From the NCBI RefSeq assembly GCF_000003605.2, contig NW_003122415.1, positions 123,570 to 141,985 on the forward strand: DNA of 18,416 nucleotides, in the 5' to 3' direction. The DNA is from Saccoglossus kowalevskii. Taxonomy: Eukaryota > Hemichordata > Enteropneusta > Harrimaniidae. Below the pieces are notes generated by a model, which saw nothing but the letters and a program-made list of their open reading frames with translations, made no database searches and was not told the DNA's origin. A program made the position numbers and the translations under genes. Below, piece after piece: positions 1 through 8,310 of the stretch. Within the stretch, counting starts at the first letter, position 1; each line of letters begins with the position of its first letter.

Positions 1-1305
1 CATATTCCTGTATTGAGAACTAAACATAGATTGTTCTGTGGTATATCTTACGTAGACCCCTTTAACTATTCTTATGTTTGGCCTATTTGTTAAAGGGCGA
101 GTACTAATTTTTTATACTTACTGACATTGTGGTAAGTTGTAAATTTTGAGTGGATTCCTGTTACTGATAGGAGAAATTGAATTGGGCATTTAGTATTTTC
201 TATTTTGAATTTACTAAGTAGTCTGTTGTACACCTTTTGCTGTTTTAGGCTAACTTATATTGATGTTGTGTATAGTTAGCCAGTGTGCAATTTTGTTGTT
301 GTTATTTATTAAATCATTTTTTGTGGGAAACTATTCCATGTGTGTTTGGCCATACACCTTCCTTGCACTGGTAAATATCGGTAAAGCTGTCCATGCCATA
401 ACCCGAACCTGTGAGATAAATTTGTCTGCTTCGAGTGCCTCTACTGTGACGTTAGGGAGACCCGTTGTCACTGGTTACAAAGGTCATTGGAGGGTCACTG
501 AGAGAGGGCTTACATATGTCTGAGGTGTTTTATCCTAAATTTGTAGGATGAGATACATTTGGCGCGAAGCTATCCAAAAAACAGTTTTTGGCTGTAGCTA
601 TGGCAACTGTAAATACCTATTTTGATTTCCGGGACGAATCAAAATAAACTGCAGTACATATGTAATAATGTGGAATACTTCATTTTTACTGAGAACATTT
701 TTTCGCTAAAATAAATTCAAGTGAAAATGCCATTTCTCTCATACTCTATTGAGACTTGACACAGCACAGTGAGAATTAGATCCACACGAAAATCTTTCAG
801 CGAAAATAAATTAAGTGAAATTATATGGGACTTCATGAGAGTTGGAAATGAAAAAATTGTATGACACCCACCCCTCCATATACACTGCACCCAAACATCC
901 GTTCACCAGTGTATTCTATTTGACTTCAGGAGAAATTGAATGAATGAACGTCAGGGAATTATAATTTCAGCCTTTAGGTCAGCACTGATGAAATAAACTA
1001 CCTCGTCTTTATGCAACATCAGTGACTTCAAAATTTCACTTGTTATTAATTGCATGGGAGTGCCAGTCTTTTATTTTCTATTGTTATGTCAATGTCCTGC
1101 GATTACTCGGAAGCTGTAACCACAGATCGTCTAGGGGCTGTAGCTAAATCCTGGTATAAGTTAGGCAGGCTTGAACTATGCATGTGGAACCAACTGAGAG
1201 ATATATCCAATCCTATAGATTTCTCATTGTTTGGTAACTATTTGCTGCAAGTGCAACAAACATTAATATAAAAATATTACCCACACAGCATTCTACAGGT
1301 TACTT
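1..1305. other. Non-coding flank, no gene recognised
   Basis: No reading frame here has recognisable protein similarity. The open stretches at 260-523 and 1050-1271 are short, have non-ATG or weak starts and no familiar motif. The DNA is AT-rich with scattered AATAAA-like words. It could be intergenic DNA or the intron or 3' end of a gene lying to the left. The only internal structure I see is a short repeated word pair at 701-728 and 796-822. Confidence 0.5.
701..822. repeat. Short imperfect direct repeat pair
   Basis: Two copies of a word of about 26 bp, built around cgaaaataaattaagtgaaa, lie at 701-728 and 796-822 about 95 bp apart. Each pairs a TTTCGCT- or TTTCAGCG-like start with AAATAAATT and AAGTGAAA. 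Words of this kind are common in dispersed repeats of marine invertebrate genomes (general knowledge, not checked here). The function is unknown and it may be the edge of a degraded mobile element. Confidence 0.35.
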
Positions 1306-1631
1306 GTCTTACCAATTGTATGTGCTTACGTACTGACATGTGACCGGACCCAATGTGACCAAACGGGTCACTAGGTACTGATATTATACTGATACGATAG
1401 ATATGATACACGTCTAAATCATGAATCACTCGGCGTTGAAATTTGTAAGCTTCTTCTGTGTGTTGTACATTGTAAAAAGTGTTGAAAGTTACGCCAGAAT
1501 TCAAGCATGTGATTCTGGGCGGGAAAGTTGCGATTTAAAGGTTAGTGAAAACTACCCACGCCTGTGAAAGTTCGTCTCCATTCTGGGACCAAGTACCGGC
1601 ACGTATTACAGACTACGACGTAATTGACGGG
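1306..1631 (+). pseudogene. Truncated 5' LEG1 relic (copy 0)
   Basis: This is the 5' end of a LEG1-family gene, closely matching the start of the intact copy at 2144. The homology begins upstream of the gene at about 1306 (matching 2042). An ATG at 1421 opens a signal-peptide-like frame (MNHSALKFVSFFCVLY at its start). An extra A in the run at about 1547-1552 shifts the frame, and translation stops at 1565-1567 after about 48 codons. Nucleotide homology goes on to about 1631, inside what would be codon 70, and then jumps abruptly into the first base of duplication unit A. It therefore lacks about four fifths of the coding region. At two positions it agrees with copy 2 rather than copy 1 (Ile at residue 17, and a Ser codon where copy 1 has Cys50), so those changes probably arose in copy 1. 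It is a dead relic of an earlier duplication. Confidence 0.85.
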
Positions 1632-2041
1632 TTTAACCAAACGAACGACTTAATATTTGCTATATAACATGTATGGCCGAATGTTCTTATGAGAAAAATA
1701 AAATAATGTTGATCAGTCACATGGTTTGTCTGCCATCTTTGATTAAGTGGAAATAGTAAATGTAGTATTATGTTTGTTGTATTAGACTAATTGGTCTGAT
1801 ATTTTGCATTTGCATCCACTCAGTAGATGCATTCTTTCTTTCAAATATTACATGACTTAGCGCCTACACGGTGGCTCATTTTTATGTGTAACTGTAACTG
1901 GTCTCGTGATTGGATGCATGAAACTGGGTTCTACTACCAACGCTGGTGGCTTTGATTGTTAATCGGATATCGGGAACCACGTGTTTAGTCAAAATAACAG
2001 CATGTGATAAAAAATCTTCATTCCTTTGTAACCCGGGTTTT

Positions 2042-2143
2042 ATCTTACCAATTGCATGTGCTTACGTGCTGACATGTGACCGGACCCAAGGTGAACAGAC
2101 GGGACACTGATATCATACAAAATATATGATAAACGTCTAAATC
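2042..2143 (+). promoter_or_regulatory. Conserved 5' flank of LEG1 copies
   Basis: The roughly 100 bases before the ATG are shared by all three LEG1 copies (1306-1420, 2042-2143, 14089-14190), including the words cttaccaattg, tgtgcttacg and gacatgtgaccggaccc. They probably hold the 5' UTR and part of the core promoter. No convincing TATA box sits at a proper distance; the AT-rich word at about 2119-2127 is too near the ATG. The start codon context is strong, with A at -3 and G at +4. That this region is regulatory is an inference from position and conservation between recent duplicates, which is weak evidence. Confidence 0.3.
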
Positions 2144-3149
2144 ATGGATCACTCAACGTTGAAATTTGTAAGCTTCTTCTGTGTGTTGTACATGGTAAAA
2201 AGCGTTGAAAGTTACGCCAGAATTCAAGCATGTGATTCTGGGCGGGAAAGTTGCGATTTAAAGGTTAGTGAAACTACCCACGCCTGTGAATGTTCGTCTC
2301 CATTCTGGGACCAAGTACCGGCACGTATTACAGACTACGACGTATTTAACGGGACTGTAACTGTCGATCCCTGGAACTATGTGCAACGTATGGGTCTGTA
2401 TAAAATATTGTTGAAATCCACCGAAAAATACATGCGCGACTTCGGGCCTCGTAATTTAGGCAACATTCTTTGGGGCCTTCCACTCCAATTTGGATGGCAG
2501 TTCTCAACACATCGTCTGAACGATCCATTCAATTTACAAAGTGATCAAGAAGACAAGTTCTACGTATCGCATAACAGCTTTTGGGCCAGTATGAACTACT
2601 ACCTGTCAGTTATTCCATTCCTTTGCGCCGTTGAAGCAGGTGTCATTGACCTCGAGGGACTGCAACTTAAATTGTTAAAACCAAGTGGGCGCGCTGATCA
2701 ATACTGCAATAGTATTGCTTCTTGCCGTGAATTAATTCCACAAGCGTTTCAAAAATGGATTGAATTTTACCAACATATGAAACACATTACTTGCCGCAAG
2801 GGCCATTGTACTCCCATAGGCGCAGCGCAACAAGACTATTTACTGTACTATATGTGGGACGCTCATAAAGCTTCCTTGGAATCTGCTTATGAGATATTTG
2901 AAGATCTCCTTTCGGGATATCCACTTGCAGAACAGAAGTTTGGACGTGGATGGACACATTTTGTCGAGTATACCGCTTCTCTCCGATTTGTCACTAACTG
3001 TACATACACATACTTTTTCGAAGAGCTGTCTCTTCCGAAACGACTCCTCAGAGATGGAGACCACCCGCCTTTCATTCGGGATCTTACAGTTTACGAGAAC
3101 CAATCCCTGGCAATAATCAATGTATTATTGTTTGTCGATTCGTATACAG
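2144..3149 (+). CDS. LEG1-family secreted protein, copy 1, exon 1
   Basis: This exon encodes residues 1-335 and the first base of codon 336 of a LEG1 (DUF781, C6orf58-like) protein. Residues 1 to about 23 form a hydrophobic signal peptide (LKFVSFFCVLYMVKSVES), so the product should be secreted. The family core follows: a DYxVxN-like segment near 64-69, DPWNYVQRMGLYKILL at 75-90, NILWGLPLQFGWQ at 107-119, an SFWASMNYYLSVIPF block at 145-159 and a WDAHKASL segment at 238-245. Possible N-glycosylation sites are N69-GT, N285-CT and N319-QS. Vertebrate LEG1 is a liver-enriched or salivary secreted protein needed for early liver growth in zebrafish; its biochemical activity is not established. The exon ends at a good donor, CAG|GTAATC, in phase 1. 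If the intron were retained the frame would run only 12 more codons, to a stop at 3185-3187. One exon holding about 86% of the protein is intron-poor compared with vertebrate LEG1 genes. This is the only copy here with an open frame. Confidence 0.9.
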
Positions 3150-3463
3150 GTAATCGCACTATTTCACACATTGTGACGTCACTTTAAGTGAACACGAGGC
3201 GGAAAAAGGTTCATCTTTGAGGGAATGTGATTCGTGACAAGGGTATATCTAAAGTGAGTAAGATATGTCAGGTTAAGAAAACAAATCAATCACTAGATAA
3301 TGTATACGTAATATACACATACATTATTATTACTATAATGCAGTACATCTGCTGACATACCGATGACTGTAGTAAACGTTACATGAACTGTGAGTACTAT
3401 AACAAAACGCCATAGCCTCGCACTGACGTATGTGGAGTAAGTAATTTATTTTCACGAGTGATG

Positions 3464-3824
3464 TGTTGGGGAGTAAATGTAGTGTGTTAACTCCCCGGGG
3501 TAGGATTCGGGAAGACTATACCGGAACAGAACCAAACAGATCAGTTGTATGCAAAAAACACAGTGGTGGTTTATTGCCAGATAGACTGATATAGTAAGTA
3601 GTAACAACAGATGAACACTGGTGAAATACACAAATTCTGAGTATATATACTCTCTGAACGAACGTGATAGAAAACACAACTCTATAAAGTAGCAATCGTA
3701 ACATAAATATAAATTGGCGGCAATGTGTACGATAGGTCAATAACATCTCGCCTGTGATAGGCTAAAATTAAAACAATCTGATTGGCTGAGAGATTTATCC
3801 CAGAATCCGAGACGTAACGTTACA
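3464..3824 (-). mobile_element. Solo LTR of a gypsy-like element
   Basis: Read on the minus strand this 361-bp block starts TGTAACG and ends CCCCAACA, the TG...CA ends of an LTR. In that direction it has a CCAAT-type word soon after the start (near 3779-3785), a palindromic TATA region (GAGTATATATACTC, 3639-3652), then an AATAAA poly(A) signal (complement of 3570-3575), in proper U3-R-U5 order. No internal retroelement genes adjoin it, so it is a solo LTR. It is absent at the matching place in unit B (after 15430). The extra DNA in A is 375 bp long and is flanked by TGATGTG at 3459-3465 and 3841-3847. The ordinary 5-bp flanks of the LTR itself (tgatg and tgact) do not match, so the exact insertion boundaries are uncertain. 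It lies antisense inside the LEG1 intron. Confidence 0.65.
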
Positions 3825-3839
3825 TGACTGCTTCTCTAA

Positions 3840-4486
3840 ATGATGTGGTGTGGGGTTGCGGTGCGATCTGTTGTCGTATTTGGTCGAGAAAACACAGCAC
3901 GGATACATCGTATCCATCGTCCAAATCGCACGGTTGGTGAGTGCCGACTCATTGCCGACTTTACCAACCCGTGCGGGATCAGCCTGGGTAAACGCGTATT
4001 TTATATTAAACAAATGGCCAAGTTTGATTGGACGCGCCTGTTGAAAAAGCGCCCAATCAGGCGATGTGTAACATTGCGCGGTAAGCTAAAGAACAAAATG
4101 TGGCAAACGAAATGGCAACGTGTAGCACGGTTACTGCGAAATTCGTCTAGTAATCGTGCGTGCAGAGTGTGTTTAGGTTGTTTGCCAAACCCCCAAAACC
4201 GGCGCTGCATTTTTTCACACAGTTTTCAACAATTGTTTATGCCAACGTTGCAGACTGTGTGTGGCATACTTCGTCAGCAAAGTGACAAATATTTATGTCA
4301 ACTATGTTTTAACAAAGTAATGAAACTGTCAATTGCAACCTGAAAGAAAATCTCATAAACTCCGAGTCTGTCGATCATTCAAGAATTGAACTGTTGCACA
4401 CTTTTCGTGATTTGACACTCCCTGTCATCGTTGCAACAAACTCGTCCTTTTCAGCTAGTAATGCCTCAATTGCATGGTTTTGGTGA
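3840..4486 (+). pseudogene. Decayed cysteine-rich ORF in LEG1 intron
   Basis: An open frame runs from ATG 3840 to 4343 (167 codons). A second open stretch in a shifted frame continues to about 4486 (starting CNLKENLINSE). The first part is basic and Cys-containing. From about residue 107 it has paired cysteines (CRVCLGC, then VCGILRQQ, then LCQLCFNK), in the style of a zinc-binding treble-clef or ZAD-like domain. I do not recognise the family. Unit B has the same sequence from 15430, but there the frame breaks after about 100 codons and the Cys-rich part is disrupted by indels. Differences between the two copies include many amino-acid-changing ones, so there is no clear sign of selection. 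It is most likely the remains of a transposon or host gene fragment that was in the intron before the duplication. An intronic gene is possible but less likely. Confidence 0.4.
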
Positions 4487-4494
4487 TAGGTGAG

Positions 4495-4875
4495 GCTTTT
4501 ATTTTGAAAAATTTGGGTCACCATTTAAAAAAAACGCTCTCCTATATTTTGATACAAGATAGCTGATTGGCTGTTTATTTTTGCCCCGTTTTCCTTCCTT
4601 GTCGTTAAGGGCGCCTATTAAATACACACTGTCGTGATTCAATCTGCCAAAGGTTAGTTTGGAGGGGTGACCGAAATAAATGTTTCTTGAGTGGCGAAGA
4701 TGCAAACCGCACAAGAGCATTTACCTATTTCAAATTCTGACCATTGATTGGTTGATCCGGCGTTCCTCGTTGCAGTGTTTGCTGTTGCGTCAGCGATGAA
4801 AGTACAACTAACACGACAAAATTCAAGCGTTTTTCTGATAAACAATTCAACATATCCAATGGATATTAATTGTGA
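4495..4875. other. Block present only in unit A
   Basis: Unit B jumps directly from the base matching about 4494 to that matching about 4876 (near 16037-16045), with only a few extra bases between. About 380 bp is therefore either an insertion in A or a deletion in B. It contains two GATTGG words (near 4563 and 4746), which are inverted CCAAT boxes, but no coding frame I trust. I found no clean terminal repeats or target duplication. Confidence 0.5.
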
Positions 4876-4950
4876 CAAATGGCTTCTTTATACGCATTTT
4901 TGACATCAATATAAAAAATAAATGACTCTTAATGACACTGAAACGCTGGC

Positions 4951-4976
4951 TGACACTCGGCATCTGGTGAGTGTCA
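4951..4976. repeat. Small perfect inverted repeat
   Basis: TGACACTC at 4951-4958 is followed after 10 bases by its exact complement GAGTGTCA at 4969-4976. This is a short hairpin-capable site with no known role. It lies at the point where units A and B stop matching (about 4960 in A, 16128 in B), so it may mark a breakpoint. Confidence 0.35.
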
Positions 4977-5049
4977 TTGCCGCAACTGGGACATTTTCAT
5001 TCGCTTTTCAGTCGGGGTTTCGGTGCTTTCAAATCTGCATGCGTCGATC

Positions 5050-5057
5050 TATATAAA
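5050..5057 (+). promoter_or_regulatory. Possible TATA-type core promoter
   Basis: TATATAAA lies at 5050-5057 and an initiator-like TTCAACTTC has its A at 5081, a spacing of 31 bases typical of a TATA promoter. Upstream, between about 3780 and 4750, there are several CCAAT-box words on either strand. No convincing protein start follows; the open stretch at 5117-5326 opens only with GTG. It could be the promoter of a lost transposon or chance AT-rich sequence. It exists only in unit A, since unit B has different DNA here. Confidence 0.2.
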
Positions 5058-5574
5058 CACTACACTTCGATTTGTTGTTCAACTTCTGAAAAAAACAAAA
5101 CAAAAGGAGTTAGTTAGTGGCACATCACACCGAGATTGACTTTGTTTTATTTTGTATTGTATGGTCGAGAACTCTTAGGTGCCAAATCCAACTTGGCAGT
5201 TCAAGTTATGAAACAAATGCGGAGAAAACCAAACTTTGGAAGAGTCTATTTTATTCATTTGCATACCAGTTCAGACAATACCAATGTTACTCCACGGCGA
5301 ATGACTGTGTAATTTGCAATACATAATGTAACGCAATGTACAACACTGGCTCTCAAAAACAGTTTCAAGTCCTATTTATTACCTCGGTCGGATAATGCAT
5401 TCTACATTCTAGGCGGGAAAGTATCTGAGTGGTTGAAATTTGAAAGTGTAGATACAACGTACTAAAGTTGTGTTTTGTACCACGTGTGCACTATAATTTA
5501 TCACGTTAGAATCGAATTCATATCAGTAACACGTCTATTTATAGACATACTTTCCGTGCAAAATTTAGGCGTTA

Positions 5575-6330
5575 CTGCTAAAATTGACTAAGTGTTCAAA
5601 ACGCCATAAAAAGGCGCCGCCGACGGTGCGCGTCGCACAATCTTTTTGCTAGCTGTCAAACAATTCAAAACATCTACGCGCCTAAGTGAAAAGGTTGACG
5701 CGCGAAAAATAAAAGTCAACCCGCCAACCGACTCCACTCTAAACCACGCCCACAGAATAAATAAGTTTATCTGCGTTATCTGACCGTCAAATGCCAGAAA
5801 TATGGCTAATACCGTTACTGTCGCCGGTAAAATATTGAAGAGAGAGTCAAAACATCAGAAGAGGTTGAAAATATGATTGTTAACGAAATTATGTTGTGTG
5901 GCGGTAATCCTCGCGAGTGCCCTCGCGCAAGGAGATCATCATTTGACCTACTAACGTCGGGCAAATGATCACCTGCGCTCGGACACAAACGCCCATATTC
6001 GGAAAGTAATATATAATATACCCCGCGGAGTACTGGCTAAAGATCGTGAAAAATTGCCATTTTAAAGGGCATTCTTACAAATAATTGTCTGCAATTTTGT
6101 GAAAATGATGACGTGCAAACAAGGAACATATCTCTTGGTCCATTAAAGTTATTGTTCATACATGAGTTGTTGAACACACTACATAATTTGTAATTTCATT
6201 CAGCTTGTCTCAGTTATAATTCAAGACAAATACAAGGCACAAATATAGAGAATATAGCAATTTATATTTTTGTCTGCAATATTGTTGTGTAAGCAGTAAT
6301 TATGGAAATAAATTATTATTAATATAGATT
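5575..6330. other. GC-richer block present only in unit A
   Basis: Units A and B match up to the shared word atagacatacttt and resume at gaattatcttgtcaaaat (about 6332 in A, 17128 in B). Only about 20 bases separate these in B, against about 755 in A. The A block has many CpG dinucleotides between 5600 and 6010 (for example aaggcgccgccgacggtgcg) and an imperfect inverted repeat around 5935-5970 (catttgacc versus gggcaaatg). It has no credible coding frame. It may be a degraded mobile element; I could not identify matching ends. Confidence 0.45.
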
Positions 6331-6545
6331 TCTGAATTATCTTGTCAAAATATTTTTTTTTCTTCCAAAAAACGTTTGTTTTGTCATGTCTCACAACTGA
6401 AAGTCCGAGCTGACTTTGTTTTGGTTGTAATAACCCAACATTAAACATACAATATACATTTGTATTCAGTCTGATGTGAACTAATCCAATCTGCCCAAGA
6501 GTTGATTTAATTAAATAACTTTATGTTTAATCATGTTCTTTACAG

Positions 6546-6709
6546 GTGACGCATTTCTGTCGCTGTGGGAGAGGACCATGTGCTCTTACGAAGTACGGAA
6601 ACAGGCGATGTTACTGTTGACTACTATTTTAAATGACAAGATGCGGATCCCCGTCATGCTGCTGCGACTTATAGAGAGGATCATCTCCACGTGCGTTTTC
6701 ATTGAATAG
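6546..6709 (+). CDS. LEG1 copy 1, terminal exon
   Basis: This short exon follows a good acceptor (GTTCTTTACAG at 6545). It completes codon 336 (Gly) and adds 53 residues to a TAG at 6707-6709, making a 389-residue protein. That is somewhat longer than the 330 residues of human C6orf58. The encoded tail begins GDAFLSLWERTMCSYEVRKQ and ends in a basic, leucine-rich helix-like stretch with a final Cys-containing CVFIE. A LW-x-R/K-x-M motif followed by an amphipathic helix fits my memory of the C-terminal end of fish and invertebrate LEG1 proteins. The phase matches exon 1 exactly. The splice is inferred, not shown by transcripts, but acceptor, phase, reading frame and family-like content all agree. 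Confidence 0.7.
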
Positions 6710-6837
6710 ATATGTACATTATAGTGTCACTAAACTTTCTGATAATTATGGTAATTATTAAGCCTCGATTTCAACCCCAAACTAAGCAGTTATGTAGATT
6801 ATCTCAGACATAATCTGTACCAGGTTGCAAGACATCT

Positions 6838-6843
6838 AATAAA
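6838..6843 (+). terminator. Poly(A) signal of LEG1 copy 1
   Basis: A canonical AATAAA lies 129 bases after the LEG1 stop codon, a normal 3' UTR length. It is the first AATAAA after the stop. It is the probable transcript end of the copy 1 gene, with cleavage expected 10-30 bases later. Confidence 0.5.
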
Positions 6844-7121
6844 AACCTTCAAATTTAAATAATATGCATGAAATTCAGCCCTAAACTAACTAGGTATTAT
6901 CTATTATGGACTATTTTTGTAGTACTGTATGCCTGCAGATATCACCCGGGTAAAGCGGCTGGTCTGTCTGGATATGCCTAGGAACCAACAAAGCTACATA
7001 TACGGACACCCCTGCGATTAAAACGGGTTTAACAAATTTCTGTTAACCTCCTCCTCTTGCAAGTCCCTTTCAGGTGGCTAACCAGATCGTGTGTGTGGTG
7101 CAGATGAGGAAAGGCTAACAG
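6844..7121. other. Intergenic DNA, possible LTR 3' part
   Basis: No reading frame is credible here. If the primer-binding-like site at 7122 is real, the bases just before it (ending CTAACA) would be the end of an LTR. I could not find a matching second LTR or a clear LTR start, so this remains unassigned. Confidence 0.3.
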
Positions 7122-7139
7122 TGGCGCCCAAACTGCGGG
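7122..7139 (+). other. Primer-binding-site-like sequence
   Basis: TGGCGCCCAAACTGCGGG has the form of a retroelement tRNA primer binding site: TGG followed by GCGCCC, as in Lys-tRNA-primed elements. It lies one base after a CA that could end an LTR, and 209 bases before a gag-like frame on the same strand. Position and orientation agree with the gag remnant, but no LTR is proved. Confidence 0.35.
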
Positions 7140-7330
7140 GCGTATATGGTACATGTATTGATGAGGTATTGTAGTGCTTATTGTGTGGGTAACATTTATT
7201 TTTTTGTTTTCTGTCTGTGTGCATGTGCAACAAATGCACGAATCTACTTGACACAGAGGTCTAGGTTTTTTTACCTTTTTAGGTGACCCAACAGGTGACA
7301 TTGAATTTAAAGTGTGGAAACACGTGGTAA

Positions 7331-7590
7331 TGTTTCTACAGAAACAGCAACCAAAGGAAAGGCAATTCAATAGCAGACTTTGGCAGTAGACTGGAGTTAG
7401 ATCTAGAAATGGTATGCAAGCTAGCTTATAAAGATATGGATCACACTCTGAGGATGGTAATTGCTAATGACCAGTTTAGTAAAATAATGTGACCAAGGGA
7501 TAATAAAGTATGGACGACAGAGGTAACTGGTTTGTTCATTTCGGAGGATTTCGCATGGAACCGTGCTTACAAGGGAGAGTGACGCTGTAA
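7331..7590 (+). pseudogene. Retrotransposon gag (capsid-type) remnant
   Basis: The plus frame from 7331 to a TGA at 7490-7492 reads as a retrotransposon Gag capsid segment. It has an SIADFGSRLELDLEM stretch, then CKLAYKDMD, then LRMVIANDQF, matching the ESI-x-DF ... LA-x-x-AYP ... I-x-x-DQF pattern common in gypsy-class Gag proteins. After the stop the frame reads PRDNKVW and continues degraded to a TGA near 7580. There is no initiator and at least two stops, so it is dead. It lies in the opposite direction to the pol fossil that begins at 8089, so the two are not one intact element. Confidence 0.5.
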
Positions 7591-7592
7591 AG

Positions 7593-8088
7593 TTCACCAC
7601 AAATTACAGGAACTGAAAACCCCGTCAGTTGGTCAAATCTAACAAATACAACTCAGTCTGACTTGTAGGAGTCACAAACTGCACTAGTGTTAAACACAGT
7701 TGCAATGAGCTGGACTAAAAACATCCACAAACCCAACTCCGGACTGAATGGTTCAGTGGTCAGAGAGGTGAAAGAAGGAGATGCTTCTCAGACGAGTCCA
7801 ATGATGTTACTGACCCAAACTGACTTCTCAGTGCTAAGTTTCATGGTTTCATTCAATATGAAAATAACTTCTATTGTTACTCATTGTGCACCCTTTTTGG
7901 TCAATTCCATAATAACTAATAAATTAAAATACTGAAAATACACAAATCACATATCCTGAATAAATAGTTTAAATACAAATCTACATTATCAATCATTATC
8001 AGTAGAAATATCTACATTATCAGTAGAAATCATCAAAAATATAACAGATTAAATAGCGCCCTCAATGGCCAACTATACTCAGCTCACA
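7593..8088 (-). mobile_element. Probable remnant of gypsy 3' LTR
   Basis: On the minus strand a polypurine tract ends at 8089 and is followed by TGTGAGCTGAG, a suitable LTR start (first base at 8088). The LTR should therefore run leftward from 8088. Its other end is not identifiable because the partner LTR is missing. Within it, near 7979-8030, is a short tandem repeat of tctacattatca and atcagtagaaat. An open plus-strand stretch at 7687-7935 has no recognisable protein motif and is not called a gene. Confidence 0.4.
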
Positions 8089-8100
8089 TTCTCCCCCTAG
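8089..8100 (-). other. Polypurine tract of gypsy element
   Basis: The minus strand reads CTAGGGGGAGAA directly before TGTGAGC. This is the classic plus-strand primer tract just upstream of a 3' LTR. It lies downstream, in minus orientation, of the integrase C-terminal tail, exactly where a gypsy element would have it. Confidence 0.65.
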
Positions 8101-8310
8101 TTTTATGTATGCTGCCCCAACAGACATACCCATTTCAATATTTAAGAACAGTTATAAACTATTTGCTAGAATTAGTTTTGAGCCAACCATCAATATTCAC
8201 CTGTTCTAATGCAGAGCCAAGACTAGAAATAGCATAACTGCAATCTGCAATCGGACTATGAACTGTTTGAGAAGCTGTGACCTGTTGCTGGTCGACCTGT
8301 GGTGACTGTA

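Larger units (their letters stand above)
1632..6395 (+). repeat. Segmental duplication unit A
   Basis: The sequence from 1632 reappears from 13679 in the same orientation at an offset of exactly 12,047 bp. The first 512 bases, up to the LEG1 start codon, have no net indel and only about half a dozen substitutions. Homology then continues collinearly through exon 1 and much of the intron. It is interrupted by blocks present only in A (3466-3840, about 4495-4875, about 5575-6330) and blocks present only in B (about 16128-16850). It fades out at about 6395 in A and 17180 in B. This is a direct tandem duplication of a LEG1 locus. Confidence 0.9.
3150..6545 (+). other. LEG1 copy 1 intron (3.4 kb)
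   Basis: The intron is bounded by a GTAATC donor at 3150 and a TTCTTTACAG acceptor ending at 6545. It joins two coding segments in compatible phase (1 base plus 2 bases). It carries an antisense solo LTR, a decayed cysteine-rich ORF, a CCAAT/TATA-like cluster and a GC-richer insert. A perfect CRE-like palindrome TGACGTCA lies at 3174-3181, in a stretch of about 27 bases that unit B lacks. Much of the intron is shared with unit B. Confidence 0.75.

Noticed and set aside
260-523. 87-codon plus-strand frame near the left edge
   Set aside because: It has a TTG-type start before an internal ATG, no recognisable motif, no splice context I trust and no similarity to LEG1.
1338-1376. TGACC and GGTCA half-sites spaced by five bases in copy 0, like a hormone-receptor element
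   Set aside because: The second half is altered in the two other copies, and the spacing is not a standard one.
2115-2130. TATA-like AT-rich word just before LEG1 copy 1
   Set aside because: At about 20 bases before the ATG it would put the transcript start at or after the start codon, so it is probably not the TATA box.
2346-3103. Minus-strand open frames across LEG1 exon 1 (and their twins at 14393-15123)
   Set aside because: They are mirror frames of the LEG1 coding sequence. They appear in both copies only because the DNA is duplicated, and they carry no family motif.
5117-5326. 69-codon frame downstream of the TATA-like site
   Set aside because: It opens with GTG, which is unusual for an animal gene, and shows no domain.
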